From Nocardia neocaledoniensis (GTDB taxonomy: Bacteria > Actinomycetota > Actinomycetes > Mycobacteriales > Mycobacteriaceae), in the NCBI RefSeq assembly GCF_003182135.1, contig NZ_QGTL01000002.1, positions 372,001 to 436,000 on the forward strand: 64,000 bases of DNA, read 5' to 3'. Below are positions 35,049-43,407 of the stretch, one piece after another. Position 1 is the stretch's first letter. Each line of letters opens with the position of its first letter. The position numbers were made by a program, and so were the translations under genes. A model generated the notes under the pieces. It saw only the letters and a program-made list of their open reading frames with translations, was not told the DNA's origin and did not search any database.

Positions 35049-36440
35049 GTGACTTTCACGCAGGGGTACGAGACGGGATCACGACGGGCGCTGAGCGGGT
35101 GGGGACGGACGGCGCCGACCGTCGCGGAGGTGGTGCGCACGCCGGACGTCGCGGCGATCGCCGAGCGGGTGCGGTCGGCGGGACCGCGCGGAGTGATCGC
35201 GCGTGGACTCGGACGTAGCTACGGCGACCCCGCGCAGAACGGCGGCGGCGTGGTCGTCGACATGACCGCGCTCGACCGCATCCACCGCATCGATCCGGAC
35301 AGCGGCATCGTCGAGGTCGACGCCGGGGTCAGCCTGGACACGCTCATGCGGTGCGCACTGCCCCACGGCCTGTGGGTCCCCGTGCTGCCGGGGACGCGGC
35401 AGGTGACGGTCGGCGGGGCGATCGCCTCCGACATCCACGGCAAGAACCATCATTCGCAGGGCAGCTTCGGCAATCACGTGGTGTCGCTGGACCTGCTCAC
35501 CGCCGACGGATCGGTGCGCACGCTCACCCCGGAGGGCGCCGAGGCCGACCTGTTCTGGGCGACGGTCGGCGGCATGGGCTTGACCGGCATCATCACCGGC
35601 GCCCGAATCCGCTTGAAGCACACCGAGACCGCGTACTTCCTCGTCGACAACGACCGCACCCGCGACCTCGACGAGACGATGGAGCTGCTCACCGGCGGGT
35701 CCGACGACGGCTACGACTACTCGATGTCGGTGCCGGACACGATCTCCACCGGACCGTCGCTCGGCCGCGCCGGGTTCAGCCGCGGGTCGCTGGCCACGCT
35801 CGACCAGCTGCCACCGAAGCTGCGCAGCCGACCGCTGAATTTCGATGCGCCGCAACTGTTCACGGTGCCCGACATCTTCCCGAACGGGATGGTCAACAGC
35901 GTCACCACGCGGATCGCGGCCGAGGCGGCGTACCGGCTGTTCCCGCGCCGGGCGCGTGGGCGCATCCAGAATCTGACGCAGTTCTACCACCCGCTGGATC
36001 TGCTCGGGGAGTGGAATCGCGCCTACGGCAAGCGGGGCTTCCTGCAGTATCAGTTCTCCATGCCGTTCGGCGCGGAACAGCAGCTCGCCGACGCCGTGCG
36101 GGCCATCGCCGAGTCCGGACACCACTCGTTCCTGAACGTCTTCAAGCGCATGGGCCCGGGCAACCCCGCACCGCTGTCCTGGCCGCACCCCGGCTACATG
36201 CTGAGCCTGGACTTCGCGCTCACGCCCGGGCTCGACCGGTTCTGCGCCGGGCTCGACGAGCGGGTCCTCGCGGCGGGCGGGCGCCTGTACTTCGCGAAGG
36301 ACTCGCGCACCACGCCGGAGATGATCGCGGCCATGTACCCGCGCCTGGACGAATGGCGGCGGGTGCGCGACCGGGTCGACCCGGAGCGGGTGTTCGCCTC
36401 GGATCTCTCGCGCCGCCTGCGCCTGGTGACCGCCGACTGA
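35049..36440 (+). CDS. DprE1-like FAD oxidoreductase with Ser in place of Cys387
   Basis: A 463-residue VAO-type flavoenzyme closely related to DprE1, the oxidase that turns decaprenylphosphoryl-ribose into its 2'-keto form for arabinan synthesis. [41 protein letters not shown] and AKDSRTT (Lys417) all match the M. tuberculosis protein. The benzothiazinone-reactive Cys387 is Ser386 here (LSLDF). No DprE2 reductase follows, so this is probably a second copy. A TAGCGT box eight bases before the GTG at 35049 suggests a near-leaderless transcript. It is convergent with the P450 gene, three bases apart. Confidence 0.85.
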   Translation: MTFTQGYETGSRRALSGWGRTAPTVAEVVRTPDVAAIAERVRSAGPRGVIARGLGRSYGDPAQNGGGVVVDMTALDRIHRIDPDSGIVEVDAGVSLDTLMRCALPHGLWVPVLPGTRQVTVGGAIASDIHGKNHHSQGSFGNHVVSLDLLTADGSVRTLTPEGAEADLFWATVGGMGLTGIITGARIRLKHTETAYFLVDNDRTRDLDETMELLTGGSDDGYDYSMSVPDTISTGPSLGRAGFSRGSLATLDQLPPKLRSRPLNFDAPQLFTVPDIFPNGMVNSVTTRIAAEAAYRLFPRRARGRIQNLTQFYHPLDLLGEWNRAYGKRGFLQYQFSMPFGAEQQLADAVRAIAESGHHSFLNVFKRMGPGNPAPLSWPHPGYMLSLDFALTPGLDRFCAGLDERVLAAGGRLYFAKDSRTTPEMIAAMYPRLDEWRRVRDRVDPERVFASDLSRRLRLVTAD

Positions 36441-36443
36441 GTC

Positions 36444-37655
36444 TCAGCGCGCGAGCCGGATCCGCAGGGTCTCGTAGGTCGGGATGAAGACCTTGCGGCG
36501 ATAGCGCCGCTCGACGATCTTCCAGGGCCGTCCCTCCGCGGTGAGCGCGGTGAGCAGCGCGGTGAGCTCGGAGTGCACGAGTTGCGCGCCCAGGCACAGG
36601 TGGCGGCCGCCGCCGAACCAGAGCTGACGGGTCTCCGGCACGTAGTCACGCGCGATGTCGAACTCACCGACCGCGTTGTTGATGGTCCAGGTGAGGATCT
36701 TGACGTGCTCGCCGGCGCGCAGTTCCCGCCCGGCGACGGTGACATCGGCGGTGACCGAGCGCCCGACCAGATAGGCGGGGCTGGTGACGCGCAGGATCTC
36801 GCGCACCGCGTCGGGCATCCGGTCCGGCGCGGCGATCAGCGCGCGATGCTGGCCGGAGTCGTGCATGATCGCGACCATCCTGGTCATGGCGCTGGCCAGG
36901 GTGTCGGTGCCCGCGACGGCCATCAGGATCGCCAACCCGGCCGCGTGCTGCACCTCGAGCCCGAGCTCGCGGCAGCGCCCCAGCGTCGTGTCGGGGTCGG
37001 CCCGCTCGTAGGCGCTAGGGACATTGACAGCGAGTTGGCTCGCCAGCTTCCGCGCCCGCGCCACCGCGACCGGGTCGAGGGTGGTCGAGGCCATGGTGCC
37101 GAAACCGAGGTTGACCAGCTCCTCGACGTGGTGGAACAGCCGCAGGAACAGCGCGTCGGTGTCTGCGGTGGGGTCGCCGCCGATGGCCGCGGCGATGTCC
37201 TCGGGGCGCATGCCGACCAGGTCGGAGACACTGCGACCGACCAGGATCTGGGCCCGCGCGGCGATGTCGACGGTCTCGCCCGCGGCCAGCCGCGCCCGCA
37301 GATCGCGCAGGTCGGGCCCGATCACCCGCTCGACCAGGGCATCGGTGTGGGCGAGGGTGAACAGATCGCGCACCTTGGCGCGCAGTTCGGTGTGTCCCGG
37401 CCCCTCGAAGAGGTCCTCCACCCAGTCCCCGATGACCTGCGCCCACCAGTGCCCCGCCGCGCCCTCGGAGACGATGCTGAAGTGCGTGCTGTCGTTGTAG
37501 ATCTGCCTCGCGACCAGCGGATCGGCGACGAACCAGCCGAGCTTGGGGACCTTGCGGATCGGGCGCGCGACCCGCCCGAGCAGCAGAACTCCCGGCAGCC
37601 ATGGCTGACCTGCGGCTAGTAGGGTGAGTTCATGGCGTCGGGCAGCGCTCCACAC
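36444..37655 (-). CDS. Cytochrome P450
   Basis: A 403-residue soluble P450. The heme loop FGGGRHLCLGAQ gives the cysteine thiolate, AVAGTDTLAS is the I-helix oxygen-activation motif, and EILRVTSP is the K-helix E-x-x-R. The substrate is unknown. Position, divergent from the nltA-like gene by 116 bp, suggests it could tailor the beta-lactone lipid. The GTG at 37655 is favoured by a TAGATT box eight bases upstream; longer frames add about 70 non-P450 residues. Confidence 0.85.
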   Translation of the reverse strand: MWSAARRHELTLLAAGQPWLPGVLLLGRVARPIRKVPKLGWFVADPLVARQIYNDSTHFSIVSEGAAGHWWAQVIGDWVEDLFEGPGHTELRAKVRDLFTLAHTDALVERVIGPDLRDLRARLAAGETVDIAARAQILVGRSVSDLVGMRPEDIAAAIGGDPTADTDALFLRLFHHVEELVNLGFGTMASTTLDPVAVARARKLASQLAVNVPSAYERADPDTTLGRCRELGLEVQHAAGLAILMAVAGTDTLASAMTRMVAIMHDSGQHRALIAAPDRMPDAVREILRVTSPAYLVGRSVTADVTVAGRELRAGEHVKILTWTINNAVGEFDIARDYVPETRQLWFGGGRHLCLGAQLVHSELTALLTALTAEGRPWKIVERRYRRKVFIPTYETLRIRLAR

Positions 37656-37663
37656 CCCGGCAG

Positions 37664-37708
37664 AATCTAGTCGAGCGTGACCGAATAGTGAAGGTCTGTG
37701 ACTAGGAT
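37664..37708. promoter_or_regulatory. Divergent candidate -10 boxes for P450 and nltA-like gene
   Basis: TAGATT on the minus strand (37664-37669) lies eight bases before the P450 GTG. TAGGAT on the plus strand (37703-37708) would give a leader of about 57 bases to the ATG at 37772. No clear -35 boxes are seen. CTAGTC and GACTAG flank the interval as a loose dyad. Confidence 0.3.
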
Positions 37709-37771
37709 CGGCGAGATGCGCGGATGGAGGACTTCGCATCACGCGCGCTATCCGGGGAAGTGAACTGGCAC

Positions 37772-38815
37772 ATGGTGAGATCCACAATCGAAGCGGTCGG
37801 CGCGTATCTGCCGACCCGCGAAGTGACCACGGCGGAATTGATGAGCCGGCTGGCCGTCGACGCGCCACTGGACCTGGAGAAGGTCAGCGGGGTGGTCGCC
37901 CGGCGGGTGCGCGGCCGCGACGCCGAGGGCGCCGAGGAGGACTCGTTCACCATCGCCCTGGCGGCAGCGCGCTCGGCGCTGGCCAATTCCCGCTACGCCG
38001 CCGCCGACCTGGACGTGATCATCTCCTGCTCGATCACCCGCACCCGCGGCGAGGACTTCTGCTTCGAACCGTCCTTCGCCCTGATGCTGCGCAACACCCT
38101 CGGCGCCACCCGCGCGATCCACTTCGACGTGTCGAACGCCTGCGCGGGCATGCTGACCGGAGTCCTGCTGCTGGACAGGATGATTCGCGCCGGCGCGGTC
38201 CGCCGCGGACTGGTGGTCTCCGGTGAGTGCATCACCCCGATCTCCGACACCGCCGTGCGCGAGATCTCGCAGAAGTACGACCCGCAGTTCGCCTCGCTCA
38301 CCGTCGGTGACGCGGGCGCGGCGGTGCTGCTCGACGGCACCGACGGTCCCGGTCTGGACTACGTGGAACTCAACACCAGCGCCGCCTTCGCGAAACTGTG
38401 CCTGGGCATGCCCAGCGATCAGGGTCCCGGCGTCGCGCTCTACACCGACAACCGCGCGATGCACAACGAGTCCAGGTACCTGCTGTGGACCTCGCGGCAG
38501 CGCGAGTTCCTCGCCGAACGGGGCTCCAGCTTCACCGCGGAGGGCTACGACTACCTGATCCACCACCAGTTCAGCGGTCCCGCGGTCGAACTGATCGACA
38601 AGATCGCCGAGCGCGAGTTCGACTCGGTGATGCCGCCCAAGCTCGCCGTGCTGGACAAGTACGGCAACACGGCCTCGACCTCGCACTTCGTGGTGCTGCA
38701 CGACGCGCTGCGCCAGGGACTCATCGCACCGGGGTCCAAAGTACTGCTCGTCCCGGCCGCCTCCGGGGTGGTCGCCGGGTTCCTTTCGGTGACAATCGGC
38801 GATCTTCGGGTATAG
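37772..38815 (+). CDS. nltA: KAS III/OleA-like condensing enzyme, NltA-like
   Basis: A 347-residue thiolase-superfamily protein. DVSNACAGML (Cys124), HHQFSGP (His264/265) and KYGNTAST (Asn299) supply the Cys-His-Asn triad of FabH/OleA enzymes. OleA joins two fatty acyl-CoAs head to head to a beta-keto acid. The order of downstream genes fits the nocardiolactone pathway of Nocardia (nltA, nltB, nltD, nltC). The ATG at 37772 is preferred; an ATG at 37724 would leave almost no leader after the TAGGAT box. The nlt symbol is by analogy. Confidence 0.8.
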   Translation: MVRSTIEAVGAYLPTREVTTAELMSRLAVDAPLDLEKVSGVVARRVRGRDAEGAEEDSFTIALAAARSALANSRYAAADLDVIISCSITRTRGEDFCFEPSFALMLRNTLGATRAIHFDVSNACAGMLTGVLLLDRMIRAGAVRRGLVVSGECITPISDTAVREISQKYDPQFASLTVGDAGAAVLLDGTDGPGLDYVELNTSAAFAKLCLGMPSDQGPGVALYTDNRAMHNESRYLLWTSRQREFLAERGSSFTAEGYDYLIHHQFSGPAVELIDKIAEREFDSVMPPKLAVLDKYGNTASTSHFVVLHDALRQGLIAPGSKVLLVPAASGVVAGFLSVTIGDLRV

Positions 38816-38821
38816 GACAGT

Positions 38822-39688
38822 ATGGGAATCATCATTTCTTCGGCCGTGACACAGACCGGCGGGGTCAGCTCCGTCGGCCAGGCGGCGGAGGCGGCCAAGG
38901 CGGCGCTCACCGGCGCGGGCTGTCCGCCGGAACAGGTCGACGCGCTGATCAATGTCGGGGTGTACCGCGACGCCAACCTCGTGGAACCGGCGGTGGCCGC
39001 GCTCATCCAGCAGGCCGCCGGGATCGGCCTGGAATACCGGCCCGGCGATGTGCCGTGCCTGTCGTTCGACCTGATGAACGGCGCGTGCGGACTCGTCAAC
39101 GCGGTGGGTGTCGCCACCTCGCTGCTGGCCGACCTGCCCGCGGGGCACGTGGTGGTGGTGTCCGGTGACGCGCATCCCTCGGGCGCGGCGGAGGCGGAGT
39201 TCGCGTTCGAGCCCGTCGGCGCGGCGCTGGTCCTCGAGAACCATCCCACCGCAGCGGGTTTCGGCGCGGTCCATGTGAGTGCCGGTGACACGCTGCCCGA
39301 TCCGCAGGGCTACGTGACGCTGTCGGCTATGGGCGCCACCGGACGTTCGGCACTGACGCTCGAACTCGGCACCAGCACACCGGAACTCGTCGAGCACGCC
39401 GCCACGGCCGCGCGCGAAGCGCTGGCCGCCGACCACCTCGACCTCGACCAGGTGGTGCTCGTGTGCGGCAAGCCGACCCCCGAGTACGCCGGGCAGCTCG
39501 CCGCCGAACTCGGCATCGACACCGTGGTCACCGACGACTTCGCCGGCGACGCCCACACCTCCGCGCTGACGGCTGCCTACGTGGCCGCACGCGAGGCCGG
39601 GCTCATCGATCGTCCGCTGCTGTTCGTCGCCGCCGACGGCGGGCCGACCGCCGCGGCGGTCACCTATCGCGGACCGGAGGTGCGGTGA
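38822..39688 (+). CDS. nltB: Second thiolase-like subunit, NltB-like
   Basis: A 288-residue thiolase-superfamily protein, shorter than its neighbour. FDLMNGACGLVNAVG keeps a Cys (Cys89) at the nucleophile position, but the family HHQ and YGN motifs are not evident. A non-identical partner that forms a heterodimer with the NltA-like enzyme is the best explanation, as reported for nocardiolactone biosynthesis. It follows after six bases and ends in a one-base overlap with the next gene (TGATG). Confidence 0.72.
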   Translation: MGIIISSAVTQTGGVSSVGQAAEAAKAALTGAGCPPEQVDALINVGVYRDANLVEPAVAALIQQAAGIGLEYRPGDVPCLSFDLMNGACGLVNAVGVATSLLADLPAGHVVVVSGDAHPSGAAEAEFAFEPVGAALVLENHPTAAGFGAVHVSAGDTLPDPQGYVTLSAMGATGRSALTLELGTSTPELVEHAATAAREALAADHLDLDQVVLVCGKPTPEYAGQLAAELGIDTVVTDDFAGDAHTSALTAAYVAAREAGLIDRPLLFVAADGGPTAAAVTYRGPEVR

Positions 39689-40053
39689 TGGCCATGCACG
39701 CGGTCCCGGACAGGGGCGACGACGGCCGGGTCTGGACGCTCGACGCGCCCCGGCAGGAACAGGCCAGGCATCGCGCGCCGTCACCGAGCCGGGGCACCGT
39801 GCTCGCGCTGCGGTCGATCCCGGTGTTCGGGTGGGCGTTCCTGCTCCTCGGCGTGGTCCGGCCGTTCCGTTCGCGGCTGCTGCGGGTGGCGTTCTGGATC
39901 GACGTGGTGCTCAGCGTCGGCGTGCACGCGGCCCAGATCCCGGCCGCGCGCCGGGTGGCCGCCGAGCGCGGGATCGCGCCGGGCCGGGCCGCGGTGATGA
40001 CGATGTTGTTCGGCGCGACCTGGTGGAAGACCCTCGGCGAGGAGCCGCGATGA
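39688..40053 (+). CDS. Small membrane-associated protein in the beta-lactone locus
   Basis: A 121-residue protein with one or two hydrophobic segments (SIPVFGWAFLLLGVV and FWIDVVLSVGVHAAQIP), a basic middle and a C-terminal segment ending WWKTLGEEPR. I do not recognise the family. Overlap with the upstream thiolase-like gene suggests a role in the pathway, perhaps tethering the enzymes to the membrane. GGAGG precedes the ATG at 39688. Confidence 0.6.
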   Translation: MAMHAVPDRGDDGRVWTLDAPRQEQARHRAPSPSRGTVLALRSIPVFGWAFLLLGVVRPFRSRLLRVAFWIDVVLSVGVHAAQIPAARRVAAERGIAPGRAAVMTMLFGATWWKTLGEEPR

Positions 40054-40079
40054 GCCGCCCCCACGCGCGGCAGCTGTCC

Positions 40080-40085
40080 TAGGCT
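40080..40085 (+). promoter_or_regulatory. Candidate -10 box for leaderless nltD-like gene
   Basis: TAGGCT lies six bases before the ATG at 40092 and no ribosome site is present, so the second half of the locus may have its own leaderless promoter. Confidence 0.4.
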
Positions 40086-40091
40086 GGCGCG

Positions 40092-41111
40092 ATGACAGTG
40101 CTGGTGACAGGGGCGAGCGGGTTCGTCGGCGGGGCCGTCGTCGGCGAGCTGCTGGCGCGCGGGGTACCGGTCAGGGCGATGGTGCGCGATGCCGCCACCG
40201 CGCCGGCCGGCGCCGAGGTCGCGGTGGCCGACCTCGCCGACGCGGGCGCGCTCGCGGCGGCGGTCGCCGGCACGAGCGCGGTGGTACACGCGGCGGCGCT
40301 GCTCGGGGAATTCGGGCGGCCCGCGGACTTCTTCGCAGTCAATGTCGCCGGGACCGACCGGCTCATCCAGGAGGCCGCGGCGGCCGGGGTGCGGCGGTTC
40401 GTGTTCCTCGGCAGCCCGAGTGCCCTCATGGCGCCCGACGGTGGCGATCAGCTCGGGATCGATGAGACCGAGCCCTATCCCTCGCGATTCCTCAACAGCT
40501 ACTGCGAGACCAAGGCGGTCGCCGAGCAACTCGTGCTCACCGCGAATACGCCGGAGTTCACCACCTGCTCGCTGCGGCCGAGGGCCGTGTGGGGGCCCGG
40601 TGACCGGCGCGGCCCGGTGGTGCAGCTCCTGGCGAAGCTGCGGGCCGGGCGGCTGCCCGACCTGTCCGGCGGCAAGGACGTGCTGGCCTCGCTGTGCTAC
40701 ATCGACCACCTCGTGCGGGCGGTCGCGCTGGCCTTGGACGCCGAGAACGTCGGTGGGCGAGCCTATTTCGTGGCCGATGCCGAGCCGATCGAGGTCTGGC
40801 CGACCCTGACGACGGTGGCCCACCGGTTCGCGCTGCCCGCGCCGAGCCTCACCCTGCCCGCACCGGTCCTCGGTGGCGCGGTGGCCGCGATCGAGACGGT
40901 GTGGCGGATTCCCGCGATCGCGCGGCGGTGGACGCCCCCGCTGTCGCGGTACGCGGTCGCGCTGGTCTCCCGCTCGGCCACCTACGACATCTCCCGCGCC
41001 GAACGCGAACTCGGCTACCGGCCGACCGTCTCGTTCGCCGAGGGACTGGATCGATTCCACGCGTGGGTCACCGAGATCGGCGGGCTCGACCGGCTGCTGG
41101 AGGAGCTGTGA
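40092..41111 (+). CDS. nltD: OleD-like NAD(P)-dependent beta-keto acid reductase, NltD-like
   Basis: A 339-residue extended short-chain dehydrogenase of the 3-beta-hydroxysteroid dehydrogenase type. VLVTGASGFVGGAV binds NAD(P), SPSAL supplies Ser, and YCETK the catalytic Tyr-x-x-x-Lys. In olefin and beta-lactone pathways OleD reduces the alkylated beta-keto acid to the beta-hydroxy acid. The stop overlaps the glycosyltransferase start as GTGA. Confidence 0.8.
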   Translation: MTVLVTGASGFVGGAVVGELLARGVPVRAMVRDAATAPAGAEVAVADLADAGALAAAVAGTSAVVHAAALLGEFGRPADFFAVNVAGTDRLIQEAAAAGVRRFVFLGSPSALMAPDGGDQLGIDETEPYPSRFLNSYCETKAVAEQLVLTANTPEFTTCSLRPRAVWGPGDRRGPVVQLLAKLRAGRLPDLSGGKDVLASLCYIDHLVRAVALALDAENVGGRAYFVADAEPIEVWPTLTTVAHRFALPAPSLTLPAPVLGGAVAAIETVWRIPAIARRWTPPLSRYAVALVSRSATYDISRAERELGYRPTVSFAEGLDRFHAWVTEIGGLDRLLEEL

Positions 41112-41887
41112 GCGAGCGTCAGCGAGGTGCGGTCGTGAGCGGGCTGTGGGTGGTGATTCCCGCGTTCAACGAGGAGCGCGGCATCGGTGCGACGCTGGAA
41201 GCCGTAGCGGCGCAAAGTGATACCCACTTCACCGTGGTCGTGGTCGACAACAACTCCACCGATCGCACCGTCGAGATCGTGCGCGCGTTCGCCGCGGCGC
41301 ATCCCGTGCCCCCGATCGAGGTGATCACCGAACCGCAGAAGGGCACCGGCGCCGCCGCCGACACCGGCATGCGGTACGCGATCGAGCGCGGCGCGACCCT
41401 GTTGGCCCGCACCGACGCCGACTGCCTGCCCGCGCCCGACTGGACCGAGCGGATCAAGGTGGCGTTCGCGTCGGGATTGCGGCTGGTGAGTGGACAGTTG
41501 ATTCCCCGCACCGACGAAGGTGTCTCGTGGCGCGACCGCGTGATCATCCGGGTGGCGCTCGAGGTCGCGTCGGCCTTCGGCAAGGTGCGCTCGGGCAACC
41601 GTGACCCGAAGTATCTGGGGCCGTATGTGATGACGCCCGGCTGCAACATGGCCATCACCGCCGAGCTGTACCTGGCCGCCGGCGGGTTCCCGCGCACCGC
41701 GATCGAAGACCTGCACGAGGACCGCGCGCTCGTGAACGCGGTGCGCACCATCACCACCGAGTACGGATTGCGCCGCGACGTCCGGGTTTTCGGCTCGAAC
41801 CGGCGGGTGCGCGCCTGGGGCATCCGCAAGACCCTGGCCTGGTACGCCGACCACCGCTACCGTCCCGACGTCGTCGACATCCGATGA
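41108..41887 (+). CDS. Family 2 glycosyltransferase in the beta-lactone locus
   Basis: A 259-residue GT-A enzyme. WVVIPAFNEERGIGATL, VVDNNSTDRT and the metal-binding ARTDADCLP (D-x-D) are typical of GT2 inverting transferases. GGAGG lies just before the GTG at 41108, which overlaps the upstream stop; a second in-frame GTG is at 41135. It is sandwiched with four-base overlaps between the nltD-like and nltC-like genes, so it belongs to the same operon. A sugar acceptor cannot be deduced. Confidence 0.83.
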   Translation: MSERQRGAVVSGLWVVIPAFNEERGIGATLEAVAAQSDTHFTVVVVDNNSTDRTVEIVRAFAAAHPVPPIEVITEPQKGTGAAADTGMRYAIERGATLLARTDADCLPAPDWTERIKVAFASGLRLVSGQLIPRTDEGVSWRDRVIIRVALEVASAFGKVRSGNRDPKYLGPYVMTPGCNMAITAELYLAAGGFPRTAIEDLHEDRALVNAVRTITTEYGLRRDVRVFGSNRRVRAWGIRKTLAWYADHRYRPDVVDIR

Positions 41888-43401
41888 CCGCCGACTTCCT
41901 CGACCTCCTGGCCATGCAGGCCGACCGCATTCCCGACGCCTCGGCGCTCGGCGCGGTCGGGGCCCGCGCGCTCACCTATCGCGAACTGGTCGACACGGTG
42001 GGGCGGGTGGCCGCCAATCTCGGGGCGGCCGGGTTCGAGCCGGGTGATCGGATGCTGTTCTCGATCCGGCCGAGCGTGGCGTCGGTGAGCTTGATCTTCG
42101 GGGTGATCGCGGCGGGCGGGTCCATCGTGTTCGTCGATCCGGGGGTCGGACCGGAGCTGTTCGCGCGGCGGGTCACCCTGGTCGAACCGACCTGGGCCGC
42201 TACCGAATCACTGCTGTACGCCGTGAGTGGTCCGCTGGCAGGGTTCGGACGCAGGCGGGGGTTGAGCCTGCCCCGGTTCGGCTCGCTCGATGTCCGCCAC
42301 ATCCACAGCGGCGCGTGGCTGCCGGGCACACCGCTGCGCTCGATGCCGTTGCGCCGCTTCACCGGTGGCGCCGAACGCACCGCGCGGGTACGCGCCGATC
42401 CCGAAGCGCCCGCGTTGATCGTGTTCACCTCCGGCACCACCGAGGAACCCAAAGCCGTTGTGCACACGCGCGCTTCGCTGAGCGCGGGGCTGGCCGCGAT
42501 GGGCGGGCGGACCAGTCTCGCGCCCGGCGCGTTCCTGCACACCGAACAGCTCATGATGGGGTTGCCCGCGCTGATGGCGGGCGCCCGCTGGGCCATGCCG
42601 CGTTATCCGCGCTTGGGGACCCACATCGACCCGGTGCGGTTCACCGCGTCCCTGGGCTCGGCGACCCACGCCTTCTACACCCCCGCCGATCTCGCCGTCG
42701 CCCTGGACGCGCTCGAAGCTGGGACGATCACCCCGCCCTCGCATCTGCGCCAGGTCGCGCTCGGCGGGGCGCCGGTCACCGCCGCGCTGCTGCGCCGGGC
42801 GCGAGAGTCCTTGCCCTACACCGAATTCCTCGCCGTCTACGGGATGACGGAGATCCTGCCGGTCGCCGTCACCAACCACGCCGCCAAGCTCGCGCACACC
42901 GGCGACCTGCTCGGCGCCCCCGTCCCCGGCGTGCGTGCCCGGATCGCCGAGGACGGCGAGCTGGTCCTCGCCGGTCCCAACCTGTGTCGCGGCTACCTCG
43001 GCGCCGAGCCCCTCGCCGAGATCCACACCGGCGACCTCGCGCGCTGGGACGGTGAACAGCTCGTCCTCACCGGCCGCAAGAAGGACATGATGATCCGCGG
43101 CAAGACCAACATCTATCCGGGCCTCTACGAACCGGTGATCACCGCGATCGACGGCGTCCGCGAGGCGATCATGGTCGGCCTGCCCGACGAGATCGGCGAC
43201 GAACGCATCGTGCTCGCCGTCGTCGCCGAACCCGGCGCCGAGGACCTCCCCGACCGCCTGCGCCGCGACCTCCCCCACCTCATCGACACCACCGCCGTCC
43301 CCGACGACATCGTCCTCGTCGACCGCGTCCCGGTCACCGGCCGCACCAACAAGCCCGACCGCGCCGCCCTCCGCACCCTCCTCCGCACCCGCCTGGGCTG
43401 A
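41884..43401 (+). CDS. nltC: OleC-like beta-lactone synthetase, NltC-like
   Basis: A 505-residue ANL-superfamily enzyme. VFTSGTTEEPKAVVH is the phosphate loop, YGMTEILPVA the A5 motif, HTGDLARWDG the A7 aspartate and TGRTNKPDR the C-terminal lysine motif. GSIVFVDPGVGPELFARRV, with its DPG, is the pattern I associate with OleC rather than acyl-CoA ligases. OleC adenylates a beta-hydroxy acid and closes the beta-lactone without CoA. ATGA overlap with the glycosyltransferase stop. Six bases separate it from the convergent acyltransferase. Confidence 0.8.
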   Translation: MTADFLDLLAMQADRIPDASALGAVGARALTYRELVDTVGRVAANLGAAGFEPGDRMLFSIRPSVASVSLIFGVIAAGGSIVFVDPGVGPELFARRVTLVEPTWAATESLLYAVSGPLAGFGRRRGLSLPRFGSLDVRHIHSGAWLPGTPLRSMPLRRFTGGAERTARVRADPEAPALIVFTSGTTEEPKAVVHTRASLSAGLAAMGGRTSLAPGAFLHTEQLMMGLPALMAGARWAMPRYPRLGTHIDPVRFTASLGSATHAFYTPADLAVALDALEAGTITPPSHLRQVALGGAPVTAALLRRARESLPYTEFLAVYGMTEILPVAVTNHAAKLAHTGDLLGAPVPGVRARIAEDGELVLAGPNLCRGYLGAEPLAEIHTGDLARWDGEQLVLTGRKKDMMIRGKTNIYPGLYEPVITAIDGVREAIMVGLPDEIGDERIVLAVVAEPGAEDLPDRLRRDLPHLIDTTAVPDDIVLVDRVPVTGRTNKPDRAALRTLLRTRLG

Positions 43402-43407
43402 GTGCGG

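Noticed and set aside
37748..39784. 678-codon minus-strand frame opposite the nltA/nltB-like genes
   Set aside because: Arg/Gly/Val-rich shadow; the plus-strand thiolase motifs are convincing.
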